A stretch of DNA of 50,468 nucleotides from Rheinheimera sp. (GTDB lineage Bacteria; Pseudomonadota; Gammaproteobacteria; Enterobacterales; Alteromonadaceae): NCBI GenBank assembly GCA_003543135.1, contig DPJG01000030.1, forward strand, positions 1 through 50,468, written 5' to 3'. Under the pieces are notes generated by a model. It was given only the letters and a program-made list of their open reading frames with translations, ran no database searches and was not told where the DNA came from. The translations under genes were made by a program, and so were the position numbers. Shown here one piece after another: positions 34,306-43,043 of this stretch (position 1 is the first letter of the stretch; each line of letters begins with the position of its first letter).

Positions 34306-36423
34306 TTATTGCTGGCGGACTGTCAGATAAAACCACAGCTTTTGCTGTTCATGTTTGATATTGAGCTCAGCGCCGAGCACCGCAGCCCAGTGTTTGGCCG
34401 CCAGTAAAGCACAATATCTGTCATTACTTTCTGTGGAAGGGCCATCCAACATAGCGGTATTGGTTTGCGTCGCCAGGAAATTTGCGGTTTGTTCGGCGTC
34501 AACTTCCAGCTCCGCCTGCCAGCTGATAATGCCGGGGTAAAAGTCCATGCCAACCATAATGCAACTGTTGCTCTGTGCCAGCGACATGGCAAGGAACATT
34601 AAATCACTACATAGCTGCCACCAGACACCTTCATAACCGGTCAGACCATAAGGACTCTGACTCAGACGCCATTCCAGACGCTGTTGGTTACCGGCTGCGA
34701 CCGGGCTTAGTGCCTTTAATAACTTCGGCATCAAAGCGGTAAAATCAAGACGCACCGGCAAGGTCGGTAAAGACTCAGCACCTGAAACCATCTGACAGAA
34801 CTGCTGACTTAACCAATGCAAATGCGCCAACTGATAGCTGGCCACAACAGGATCCTGTTGCACTAACAGCTGACAACTGGCGACTGTGCTGGCGATTTCA
34901 AATTGACATAACCGCATCAGTTGCTGCTGCTGTTCACTTTGGCTGACCTGTTGGGTCTGATCGAGTAAAGCGCCGGATAGCCTTAAGGCCGAGCCATCGG
35001 CATCCCGTAATAACTGGCACTGCATCAGCACCGACAAAATTTGCCCCTGGCGGTGCATAAACTGATAACGCTGACTGAACTGCTCAGGTCCTGACGCCAG
35101 AATACGTTGCACATCATGGCGGAAAATGTCCCGCTCCGATGGCAACAATAAATCCAGCATGGTTTGTTCTGTTGGATGTTGCTGCGCTGTGGCAAAGCCA
35201 AACAGCTTCCACCAGTTGTCAGAATAAAAGGCATCGCCGGTGGATAAATCAAATTCAAACCAGGCCAGCTGGCTGGCTTTCAGAGCCAGCGCCTGGCGCT
35301 GTTCGTTCGCAATCAGCTGCTGATACTGGGCATGCAGCTGCTGTTGTAACTCCTGTTGCAGCAGTTCTGCATGATAACGGCGTAAATTCACCCGGCTTAG
35401 CACAGCAAACAGCAGCAACATCATCAACAACAGAAAAAACAACAACCAATAATTGGCCACCGGCAGATAATTTTTCACAAAACGGTCGTTGCTGCGGATT
35501 TGTAACCAGAATGGCTGACCATACCACTCCAGCTCTTTATGCATCGCAAAAACCTGCCCCTGTTGCTGGCCAAACTGGCGCTGATAAAGCAGATCCGAAG
35601 GAGCCTGTTGTGCCGAAGAATACCAGCTGAAATCAAGCTCGGTATGAGCATTATGCCAAAGCCGCGTCATCATATCGTTCACGCGAAAAGCGGCATAAAC
35701 AAACCCCTGCAGCGCCTTCATTTTCTGCTCGGCACTTTGTAACAGGGCGCCGGCTTTATACACAGGCTGCACCAGCACTAAACCGGGTTCAACCGCATTG
35801 CTACCATCCTGCGCCAGCAAAATCCGGGGGGTCACAGCGATGGTGCCAAGGCTGGCTGCACGCATTGCGGTTCTTTGCCGCAGTGGATTCGTTAACATGT
35901 CATAGCCAAGCACAGCGCTGTTTTTATTATTTTGCGGTTGAATATGAGTCACCACAGCATAAAACGGCCGTTCACCTGCAGGATGCACGGTAAAATCAGT
36001 GACGCCATCTGCACGTATTTGTTGCTCCAGCGCGGCGATGTCTTTACCAGAGCGGTAATTCACCAAACCAAAAGCCTGAATACCGCTGTAATGTTTGTCT
36101 AAATCAAGACCGCTAACAAAACGTTGCCATTCTGCCTGAGTCACCTGCTCGGAAGAGCTGACAAAAGCCATACCTGAACCCAGCAAAAACTCAAAATGTT
36201 GCAGCCGCTGTTTTAAATTCAGCTCCAACGCGTCGGCATGTTGCTGAAAAATTTCTTGCTGCTCGCGGGCAATTTGCTGACTGTAACTGAACCAGTAATA
36301 CAGAAAAAATGGCAAAATCAGCGCCATCACCAGCCAGCTGGAAGCATTATGCCGGCTCAGCCACAGGCTCCAGCCTTTGAGTTCCGGAGTGAATAACTGT
36401 GGCTGTTGTGCGCGCTTGATCAT
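34306..36423 (-). CDS. CHASE-PAS sensor with degenerate kinase-like C-terminus
   Basis: A 705-aa protein starting at the ATG at 36423, ten bases after the upp stop. A first membrane segment (about 30-50) is followed by a periplasmic CHASE domain (HYSGIQAFGL, GYDMLTNPLRQRTAM), a second membrane segment near 325-345, a helical linker and a PAS domain (LAWFEFDLSTGDAFYSDNWWKLF). The C-terminal 220 residues have the size and helical build of HisKA-HATPase, but no phospho-accepting His box, no N-box Asn and no GxGLGL motif are visible. It may be a pseudokinase that senses an extracytoplasmic signal and acts on a partner. Directly following upp in the same direction, it is probably co-transcribed. 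Confidence 0.8.
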   Translation of the reverse strand: MIKRAQQPQLFTPELKGWSLWLSRHNASSWLVMALILPFFLYYWFSYSQQIAREQQEIFQQHADALELNLKQRLQHFEFLLGSGMAFVSSSEQVTQAEWQRFVSGLDLDKHYSGIQAFGLVNYRSGKDIAALEQQIRADGVTDFTVHPAGERPFYAVVTHIQPQNNKNSAVLGYDMLTNPLRQRTAMRAASLGTIAVTPRILLAQDGSNAVEPGLVLVQPVYKAGALLQSAEQKMKALQGFVYAAFRVNDMMTRLWHNAHTELDFSWYSSAQQAPSDLLYQRQFGQQQGQVFAMHKELEWYGQPFWLQIRSNDRFVKNYLPVANYWLLFFLLLMMLLLFAVLSRVNLRRYHAELLQQELQQQLHAQYQQLIANEQRQALALKASQLAWFEFDLSTGDAFYSDNWWKLFGFATAQQHPTEQTMLDLLLPSERDIFRHDVQRILASGPEQFSQRYQFMHRQGQILSVLMQCQLLRDADGSALRLSGALLDQTQQVSQSEQQQQLMRLCQFEIASTVASCQLLVQQDPVVASYQLAHLHWLSQQFCQMVSGAESLPTLPVRLDFTALMPKLLKALSPVAAGNQQRLEWRLSQSPYGLTGYEGVWWQLCSDLMFLAMSLAQSNSCIMVGMDFYPGIISWQAELEVDAEQTANFLATQTNTAMLDGPSTESNDRYCALLAAKHWAAVLGAELNIKHEQQKLWFYLTVRQQ

Positions 36424-36433
36424 ACCGGGCCTG

Positions 36434-37087
36434 TCAGTTCTTGCTGCCAAAACATAAATCGCCGGCATCACCGAGTCCGGGCACTATATAAGCCTGGGCA
36501 TTGAGATTATGATCCAAAGCGCCAAGCCAGAAAGATGCAGGGAAATCAAGTTGTTGCTGTAACATCGCCATGCCTTCAGGCGCCGCTATAGCGGCGGCAA
36601 TATGCAGACTGCGCGGTTCGCCCTTTTTACGCAGCAATTGCCACACTTTAAGCAACGACGAGCCGGTTGCCAGCATAGGGTCAACCAAAATCAAATCACG
36701 GCCGGCAATATCGGGCGTGGCGCTGTAGCCTAAAAAAATATCCAATTCACTGGCATCTGCGCCTTCTTCCCGGTAAGCCCCGACAAAACCACTGTCGGCC
36801 TGGTCAAACATATCGAGAAATCCCTGATAAAACGGCAAGCCCGCCCGCATTACACAAATCAGCACCGGCTGCCCGGCTAAATCTGCCACTTTAGCAGTGC
36901 CCAGTGCGGTTTGAATGTCAAATTGCTGGTATGGCAAAGACTTCGACACTTCATAAGCCAGTAAGCTGCCAAGGCGCTGCAGGTTCAGCCGAAAACGCAT
37001 CCGGTCTTGCTGGATTTGCGGTTCCCGAAGCTGGGCCAGAATGCTTTGAGCGATGGAAAGTTGTTGTTGTAATTGAAAAATGTTCAT
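36434..37087 (-). CDS. upp: Uracil phosphoribosyltransferase
   Basis: Pyrimidine salvage enzyme forming UMP from uracil and PRPP. The 217-aa product begins at the ATG at 37087 (MNIFQLQQQL), with GGAAAG upstream; the longer open frame is not UPRTase-like. It has VMRAGLPFYQGF, the PRPP-binding loop LILVDPMLATGSSL and the C-terminal uracil-binding end PGLGDAGDLCFGSKN. Length is slightly above E. coli Upp (208 aa). It is divergent from mtfA across about 160 bp. With thyA broken and replaced elsewhere in the window, pyrimidine metabolism is notable but there is no direct link. Confidence 0.88.
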   Translation of the reverse strand: MNIFQLQQQLSIAQSILAQLREPQIQQDRMRFRLNLQRLGSLLAYEVSKSLPYQQFDIQTALGTAKVADLAGQPVLICVMRAGLPFYQGFLDMFDQADSGFVGAYREEGADASELDIFLGYSATPDIAGRDLILVDPMLATGSSLLKVWQLLRKKGEPRSLHIAAAIAAPEGMAMLQQQLDFPASFWLGALDHNLNAQAYIVPGLGDAGDLCFGSKN

Positions 37088-37246
37088 GCGTCTTTCCGCT
37101 GACAAGAGTGCGTAGAGTGTATACAAAGATGACATTTTTTGCGCCTTCCGCCAACTGAATTGCCAGGGTTTTGCTTGAAAAATCAAAGCAGCTGACCCAT
37201 TTCAAAGACCAGAGCGGCGATTTCAGCGCGCGCAGGAGTAAAATGT

Positions 37247-38080
37247 GTGGGTTTTATGCAAAACAGTCTGATAGTGATCCTGATGTTGCTGGTGATTGCA
37301 GCCATCTTGTGGCCGGTGTGGCGCCAGCGCAGGCTCAAGCAACAAATTGCCGGCACCGCCTTTCCAACGCCCTGGCGCAAAATATTAAAACGACAACTGC
37401 CGCTCTATAACAGCTTGCCGGCGGATTTACAGCTGAAACTGAAAAAACTTATTCAGCTTTTTATTGCTGAAAAACAGTTTATTGGCTGCGAAGGTTTGCA
37501 GATTAGTGATGAGATAAAACTCAATATCGCCGCTCAGGCTTGTCTGTTAATGCTCAACCGCCCCAGCGCTTTATACCCAAACCTGCGCAGTATTCTGGTC
37601 TATCCGGCGGCTTATCTGGTGCCGGGGCAACAAACTGACGCTGCGGGCGTGGTCAGTAACAACACAGAAATGCGATTGGGCGAATCCTGGCAACAGGGCA
37701 AAGTGGTGTTGTCCTGGCCCGATAGCCTGCAAGGCGCAGCCGATCCCAAAGACGGCCATAATGTGGTGTTGCATGAATTTGCCCATCAGCTGGATCAGGA
37801 AAACGGTATCGCCAACGGCGCGCCTTTTTTGGCGAGCACTGAAGCTTACCGGGTCTGGAGTCAGGTGCTAACAGCTGAATTTGATCAGCTGCAACAACAA
37901 CTGAAGTTGGGGATCCCCACTTTATTTAACCCTTATGCCGCCACCAATCCGGCGGAGTTTTTTGCCGTCACTACCGAAGTATTTTTTGAACAGCCACAAG
38001 CGATGCAACAACAACACCCGGCTTTGTATCAGCAACTGCGCCAGTTTTACCGGCTGGATCCGGCGCTGTGGCAACAATAA
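37247..38080 (+). CDS. mtfA: MtfA-like zinc peptidase (Mlc titration factor)
   Basis: A 277-aa protein of the MtfA family: a zinc-dependent peptidase that binds the glucose-PTS repressor Mlc in enterobacteria. The metal motif HEFAHQLD is clear, with the third ligand region EFFAVTTEVFFEQ downstream. Unlike E. coli MtfA it begins with a hydrophobic segment (about 5-22), so it is probably membrane-anchored. The start is a GTG at 37247 eight bases after AGGAG; an ATG four bases before it is in another frame. Confidence 0.9.
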   Translation: MGFMQNSLIVILMLLVIAAILWPVWRQRRLKQQIAGTAFPTPWRKILKRQLPLYNSLPADLQLKLKKLIQLFIAEKQFIGCEGLQISDEIKLNIAAQACLLMLNRPSALYPNLRSILVYPAAYLVPGQQTDAAGVVSNNTEMRLGESWQQGKVVLSWPDSLQGAADPKDGHNVVLHEFAHQLDQENGIANGAPFLASTEAYRVWSQVLTAEFDQLQQQLKLGIPTLFNPYAATNPAEFFAVTTEVFFEQPQAMQQQHPALYQQLRQFYRLDPALWQQ

Positions 38081-38180
38081 AAATTCAGAAAAAATCCTGC
38101 TGTTCAGTTCAGCCAAAATTCAGATGTCGCTTGCCATAGTGTGATTATCAATAAGCCCGGCAAGGGCGGAGGGTAGTCCA

Positions 38181-38639
38181 ATGACAAACAACAATCACAG
38201 CAACACATCAGCGCCATTAAGCCGCCACGCGCGCTGGTTATATCTGGGCGTGCTGGCACTGATCAGCAGCAGCGCACTGGCCGCTGATGTCAGCGTCAGT
38301 CTGCATGGTCAGGTGCAACCCGGTGTTTATGGTTCAGTACATATTGGTGATCGCAGCCCCACTGTGATTTACCATGAACCTGTGCGGGTGTATCACGAAC
38401 CTGTGTATGTAGAGCGGCATTACGCCCCTGTCGTGGTACAACCCGTTATTATTCATGCCCCTAAAAAACACCGTAAACACTGGAAAAAACATTGCCACAG
38501 ATACAATGCCTGCGGCCGTGAAGTGCGTTTTGTGGAGGTGTACGACCAGCCGCGTTATTACAGCAGGGAAAGTTATGGTTACGACACCCGCCGCTCTGAA
38601 GGCCGGGAAGAACGCCGCCATTATCACCGTTATGACTAA
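38181..38639 (+). CDS. Small secreted His/Tyr/Arg-rich protein
   Basis: A 152-aa protein with a signal peptide (hydrophobic about 18-34, cleaved after SALAAD). The mature part has a repeated YHEPV motif (two copies eight residues apart), a Lys/His-rich stretch around KKHRKHWKKHCH, and a Tyr/Arg/His-rich tail. Such composition suggests metal binding or a cell-surface role, but no family is recognised. GGAGGG lies seven bases before the ATG. Between this gene and slyD, a weak AAAAAAGG / CCTTTTTT pairing (38691-38740) could be a poor terminator. Confidence 0.75.
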   Translation: MTNNNHSNTSAPLSRHARWLYLGVLALISSSALAADVSVSLHGQVQPGVYGSVHIGDRSPTVIYHEPVRVYHEPVYVERHYAPVVVQPVIIHAPKKHRKHWKKHCHRYNACGREVRFVEVYDQPRYYSRESYGYDTRRSEGREERRHYHRYD

Positions 38640-38763
38640 CGGAAGTGGCTCAAATCAGACATTTCAGCGGGCAGAACATGGCGCGTGTAGAAAAAAGGTC
38701 GCGCTTTGGCAATGAAGTCAGGATAATAACGGCCTTTTTTATTGCACAGGAACTTAGCAGCAA

Positions 38764-39246
38764 ATGTTAATCAGCAAAGACACAGTGGTACAACTGCACT
38801 ATCAGTTATCAGATGACAGCGGCCTGCTGGAGAGCTCACAAGGCAGCGACCCGCTGTTATATCTGCACGGTCATCAGAATATGTTACCGGCCATTGAACA
38901 GGCGCTGGAAGGTAAAAGCAAAGGCGACACCCTGGAGCTGACGTTGGCGCCAAAAGACGCTTATGGTGAACGCCGTGAAGATGCCATCCAAAGTGTGCAG
39001 GTAAAACATCTGCAGGGCGCAAAAAAATGGCAACCAGGCATGATGGCCGTAGTGCAAACCGAACATGGCCCACGTCAGGTTAAAATTGTCAAAGTTGGCA
39101 TGTTTAAAGCCGACGTGGACACCAACCACCCGCTGGCGGGCAAAACACTGAAGTTTAATTTTGAAATTCTGGATGTGCGCGCTGCCTCTGAAGAGGAAAT
39201 TGCCCATGGTCACGCCCATGGCGTGGGTGGACACCATCACCACTAA
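38764..39246 (+). CDS. slyD: FKBP-type peptidyl-prolyl isomerase, SlyD
   Basis: A 160-aa metallochaperone and prolyl isomerase. The FKBP core (TVVQLHYQL, YLHGHQNMLPAIEQALEGKSKGD, NHPLAGKTLKFNFEILDV) is split by the insert-in-flap chaperone region around DAYGERREDAIQSV. It ends with a His-rich tail (HGHAHGVGGHHHH) that would bind nickel or other metals. The tail is shorter than that of E. coli SlyD (196 aa) and lacks cysteines. It is a cytoplasmic single-gene unit. Confidence 0.93.
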   Translation: MLISKDTVVQLHYQLSDDSGLLESSQGSDPLLYLHGHQNMLPAIEQALEGKSKGDTLELTLAPKDAYGERREDAIQSVQVKHLQGAKKWQPGMMAVVQTEHGPRQVKIVKVGMFKADVDTNHPLAGKTLKFNFEILDVRAASEEEIAHGHAHGVGGHHHH

Positions 39247-39384
39247 ACAAGGCTGCGGCCTCTGCCAATACAGGTTGTGCCCTCTGGTGCACAACCTGTT
39301 TCCAGCGCTGTTGCCGCTTAAAATTCAGCTGCAAAGCACAGCGGAACCAGATAAAATCAGCGGCCTTGTTCTTTGCCGTGCAAA

Positions 39385-42300
39385 ATGGATTTAAAGTTGC
39401 CTACCTCTACCCCACCACCGGTTGAAAAAATGCAGTTTGATAACTACCGCGAACCTGCAGGTCAGGCGCCGCAGCGCGCTGGCGTAACCTCGCAGCAGGT
39501 GGAAGTGCGTTACAAACGCCGCAGTCTGATCCCGGTGTTATTGTTGCTTTTAATGGCATCTGCCGGCGTACTGGTGGCTTATGAATTACATACTGCGCAC
39601 TACAGCGCTCCCAAAATTGCGGAATATGCCAAAACCCTGACTTATCAACTGCAGCAAGGTCCGGCCAAACAAGTGGTGTATCCGCAAGGTGGCCCTTTTG
39701 ACGAGCGCCATGGTTACACCAAGCTCCCCGAATTATTGCCGCGTTTACTGGAGCGTAATTTCCGTATCACCGCTCAGGCTGAGTTTTCGCCGGCGCTGAA
39801 TCATTACGCTTCACAGGGATTATTTCCGCCTTATCGCGAAAAAGTGCAATCCGGATTGTTTTTAGCTGATTGCCGTAACCAGACCTTATTTGATTTTAAC
39901 TACCCGCAGCGGGTGTACCGCGACCCCAAACAAATTCCTGTGGTGGTGGCGCAAAGTTTATTATTTATTGAAAACAGAAACTTATTAAAAATCCCCCCGA
40001 CAGCCAACCCAGTGATGGACTGGCCGCGTTTTATCATGGCGGCAGCAAGCCAGGTGGGGAAAGTGTTGTCGGTGGGCGGTCAGTCAGCGGGCGGCAGTAC
40101 CCTTGCCACCCAGATTGAAAAATTCCGCCACTCCCCTATGGGGTTAACCCGCGGTTTTAAAGACAAAGCCGTTCAAATCATCTCTGGCACCATCCGGGTG
40201 TATCAGCATGGTGTCAATACCATGGGCATGCGTACCCGCATCGTCCAAGACTATTTAAATACGGTGCCGCTGTCGTCTGCACCGGGTCATGGTGAAGTAC
40301 ATGGTGTCGGTGATGCGCTCTATGCATGGTTTGGCAGTGATTTTGACAAGGCCAACAGCCTGTTAAGCGCGCCAGCCACTGCGGAAAACGCAGTTGAGCG
40401 GGCACAGTACTTCCGTCAAATTGTTGCGCTGATGATAGCGCAGCGCCGTCCTTCCTATTATTTGCTGCAAGGGCATGACGATTTAGAACAGCTGACCGAC
40501 AGCCATCTGCGCTTGTTGGCTGGCGCCGGTGTGATAGACAAAGCCCTGCGCGACGAAGCGCTGTCGCAAAAGCTGACCTTCCGCGTAGCCAAAGTGAATA
40601 AAACCAAAGCCGAACAGGACGCCAAAAAAGGTATTAATGCCGCACGTTTACGCCTTGGCAATTTACTGAACCAGCCGATGTACGACTTAGACCGGCTGGA
40701 TTTAAACGCCCACAGCACCTTGCATGGCGACGTACAGCAAAAAGTCAGTGCTTATTTGCGTAGCCTGGCCAACCCGGACACCGCCGCCAAATACGGCCTG
40801 ATTGGTGATCGGCTGTTAAGCGCCAGTGGCACAGGCGATGTGTTATACAGCTTTACGCTGTTTGAAAAAACACCGGATGGCAACAGGGTGCGGGTACAAA
40901 CCGACAGTACAGACCAGCCTTTTGACTTAAACGAACACAGTAAACTGGAGCTTGGCTCTACCGCCAAACTGCGCGTGCTGGCCACTTATTTAGAAATAGT
41001 GGCTGAGCTGCATCAGAATTTTGCCGACGAGCTGCCGGTTAATTTACTGAACCTTGATATAGCACCGGCCGACCACATTACCCGCTGGGCCGCCAACTAT
41101 ATGGCGCAAACGTCAGACAGAAGTTTAACCGCTATGCTGGACGCTGCGCTCAACCGCACTTATTCCGCCTCGCCGCACGAACGTTTTTTCACCGGCGGTG
41201 GTTTGCAGGTGTTTAATAACTTCGACAAAAAAGAAGACAGCAAGGTGCCAACTGTTGCCGAAAGCCTGCAGCAGTCGCACAACCTGCCTTTTGTGCGCTT
41301 AATGCGTGACATAGTTGCTTATGCCAGCAGCTACCAAACCCTGGGCAGCAGCTCGTTATTGCTGCGCAGTGACAAAGATCCAAAACGGGAAGAATACCTG
41401 CGCCGTTTTGTTGATAAAGAAGGCACAGAGTTTTTACGTAAATTCTGGAAAAAATATCAGCAAAAACCGGCCGATGAACGCCTCGAAGTATTTTTTGATG
41501 GTTTAAAACAGACGCCGGACCGTTTAGCTGCGGTGCACCGTTATTTATTGCCTGAATCTGACTTTAGCCAGTTCAGCCGGTTTTTACTGGACAAACTGCC
41601 GGATGAACAACTGAGTCCGAAAAAACTTGATGAGCTGTATAACAAATATGGCCCGGGCAAATTCAGCCTGCCGGATCAGGGTTATATCGCCAAGGTGCAT
41701 CCGCTGGAGCTGTGGTTATTAAGTTTTATCAATAAAAACCCGGACGCAAAATTCAGCGATGCCGTAGCGCAGAGCAGCGAGCAACGTCAGCAGGTGTATC
41801 GCTGGTTGTTTAAAACCAGTAACCGCAGTGCACGCGACAACCGCATCCGCATTATGCTGGAGGTAGAAGCTTTCCTCGATATTCACCAGCGCTGGGCCAA
41901 ACTGGGTTACGCTTTTGACCACTTAGTGCCGTCTTTAGGCACTGCACTTGGCAGTTCGGGCGACCGCCCTGCCGCCCTGGCCGAACTGATGGGGATTATT
42001 CAGAACGACGGTATCCGTTTGCCCACCATCCGTATTGACAGCCTGCATTTTGCCGCCAAAACGCCTTATGAAACCATGCTGCAATATAACGCCAGCGCAG
42101 GTGAAAGAGTAATGCGCCCTGAAGTAGCCAGAGCGCTGAAAAAGACTTTAGGCCAGGTGGCTGAACTGGGTACGGCACGGCGTTTAAATGGCAGCTTTAC
42201 TAAAACCGATGGCTCCCCGCTCAAAATTGGCGGCAAAACAGGTACGGGTGATAACCGTATTGCCACTCAGGTGGTGCGTGGCAAAGTGATGGCGTCGACC

Positions 42301-42504
42301 GTCAATAACAGAACCGCCACCTTTGTATTTTATTTAGGCGACAACTACTTTGGCACCCTGACCGCTTTTGTACCTGGCAAAGGCGCCGACAACTTCAGCT
42401 TTACCTCTGCCCTGCCGCTGCAGGTACTCAAAGGCATGGCACCACTGCTGCAGCCTTATGTGGTGAAGGATGAGTCGATGTGTGGTGTGCCACAACCAAA
42501 ATAA
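39385..42504 (+). CDS. Bifunctional penicillin-binding protein (GT51 plus transpeptidase), divergent
   Basis: A 1039-aa class A PBP-like peptidoglycan synthase. A cytoplasmic N-terminus and one membrane anchor (about 47-68) precede a GT51 transglycosylase domain with LFIENR and GGSTLATQIEKF near residue 235. The transpeptidase domain has STAK (Ser-x-x-Lys) near 525, SHN near 634 and KTGTG near 950, so all three active-site motifs are present. It is longer than PBP1a/1b, with an extra region around 660-840 rich in charged residues, and is unlike classical mrcA/mrcB products. The start is set at the ATG at 39385; an upstream TTG is possible. It ends before a terminator. Confidence 0.9.
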   Translation: MDLKLPTSTPPPVEKMQFDNYREPAGQAPQRAGVTSQQVEVRYKRRSLIPVLLLLLMASAGVLVAYELHTAHYSAPKIAEYAKTLTYQLQQGPAKQVVYPQGGPFDERHGYTKLPELLPRLLERNFRITAQAEFSPALNHYASQGLFPPYREKVQSGLFLADCRNQTLFDFNYPQRVYRDPKQIPVVVAQSLLFIENRNLLKIPPTANPVMDWPRFIMAAASQVGKVLSVGGQSAGGSTLATQIEKFRHSPMGLTRGFKDKAVQIISGTIRVYQHGVNTMGMRTRIVQDYLNTVPLSSAPGHGEVHGVGDALYAWFGSDFDKANSLLSAPATAENAVERAQYFRQIVALMIAQRRPSYYLLQGHDDLEQLTDSHLRLLAGAGVIDKALRDEALSQKLTFRVAKVNKTKAEQDAKKGINAARLRLGNLLNQPMYDLDRLDLNAHSTLHGDVQQKVSAYLRSLANPDTAAKYGLIGDRLLSASGTGDVLYSFTLFEKTPDGNRVRVQTDSTDQPFDLNEHSKLELGSTAKLRVLATYLEIVAELHQNFADELPVNLLNLDIAPADHITRWAANYMAQTSDRSLTAMLDAALNRTYSASPHERFFTGGGLQVFNNFDKKEDSKVPTVAESLQQSHNLPFVRLMRDIVAYASSYQTLGSSSLLLRSDKDPKREEYLRRFVDKEGTEFLRKFWKKYQQKPADERLEVFFDGLKQTPDRLAAVHRYLLPESDFSQFSRFLLDKLPDEQLSPKKLDELYNKYGPGKFSLPDQGYIAKVHPLELWLLSFINKNPDAKFSDAVAQSSEQRQQVYRWLFKTSNRSARDNRIRIMLEVEAFLDIHQRWAKLGYAFDHLVPSLGTALGSSGDRPAALAELMGIIQNDGIRLPTIRIDSLHFAAKTPYETMLQYNASAGERVMRPEVARALKKTLGQVAELGTARRLNGSFTKTDGSPLKIGGKTGTGDNRIATQVVRGKVMASTVNNRTATFVFYLGDNYFGTLTAFVPGKGADNFSFTSALPLQVLKGMAPLLQPYVVKDESMCGVPQPK

Positions 42505-42512
42505 CTGCCAGA

Positions 42513-42547
42513 AAACAGCGGGCTGAGTCAAAGTCCGCTGTTTTTTT
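42513..42547 (+). terminator. Intrinsic terminator after the penicillin-binding protein gene
   Basis: A 9-bp stem AAACAGCGG / CCGCTGTTT with a 13-base loop and a run of T to 42547. It separates the PBP gene from the borosin-like operon, so the latter must have its own promoter in 42548-42766. No clear -35/-10 pair is seen there. Confidence 0.85.
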
Positions 42548-42766
42548 ATGATTTATCTCTGCTCAGGCTTTTAATCCCATTGGCGGTAAGGTCGACGATT
42601 TGACCACAAAGCTCTGCTCTTGTGCTTTGTATGATTTTTTCCTTTTCAAAACAACCGGCTTCCGTTAGGCTGGCTTGCATATTATTAATTAACAGAACAT
42701 TGACGTTGTAACGGCCCCCGCCTGCACAAGTCCTCAATTCCCGGCGAACATTTTTTAAGGATAGCT

Positions 42767-43033
42767 ATGTCATTTATTCAGATGATTGAACAATTAGGTG
42801 CGAATGCCGCATTACAACAGTTAAATCAGGCTCAGCTGCAGGCGCTTTTTGCGGATAAGGATACAGAAACCCTGCATGCGCTGCTTAAGGGTGACATTGA
42901 CGGTTTAAGCGACTTGTTAAAAACGCCGGTGTACCGTTGTGTGCTGCAGGTTCCGCCAGAGCAGCAGGATGAACAGCCAGCTGAAGAAGATGAAAAATCC
43001 AAGCCGCAACAATCTGCGGTAAAGCTGCAATAA
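42767..43033 (+). CDS. Candidate split-borosin precursor peptide (88 aa)
   Basis: A small protein with AAGGA close before its ATG. Residues 1-55 form short helices (FIQMIEQLGANAALQQL, LQALFADKDTETLHALLKGD, LSDLLK), the size and pattern of the helical borosin-binding leader of Shewanella SonA, including a GD-x-x-x-L-x-x-L step. A short strand-like segment YRCVLQVPP (residues 56-64) follows, in the position where SonA is methylated on alternating hydrophobic residues, and then a disordered Glu/Gln/Pro/Lys tail. It is the first gene of an operon that ends with a SonM-like N-methyltransferase. The match to SonA is from memory of that family and weak in identity; context is the main support. Confidence 0.65.
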   Translation: MSFIQMIEQLGANAALQQLNQAQLQALFADKDTETLHALLKGDIDGLSDLLKTPVYRCVLQVPPEQQDEQPAEEDEKSKPQQSAVKLQ

Positions 43034-43043
43034 CCCACTTAGA

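Noticed and set aside
42546-42680. Small minus-strand ORF ending at the terminator before the borosin-like operon
   Set aside because: No ribosome binding site for either ATG or TTG start, no recognisable domain, and it overlaps the probable promoter region of the operon.
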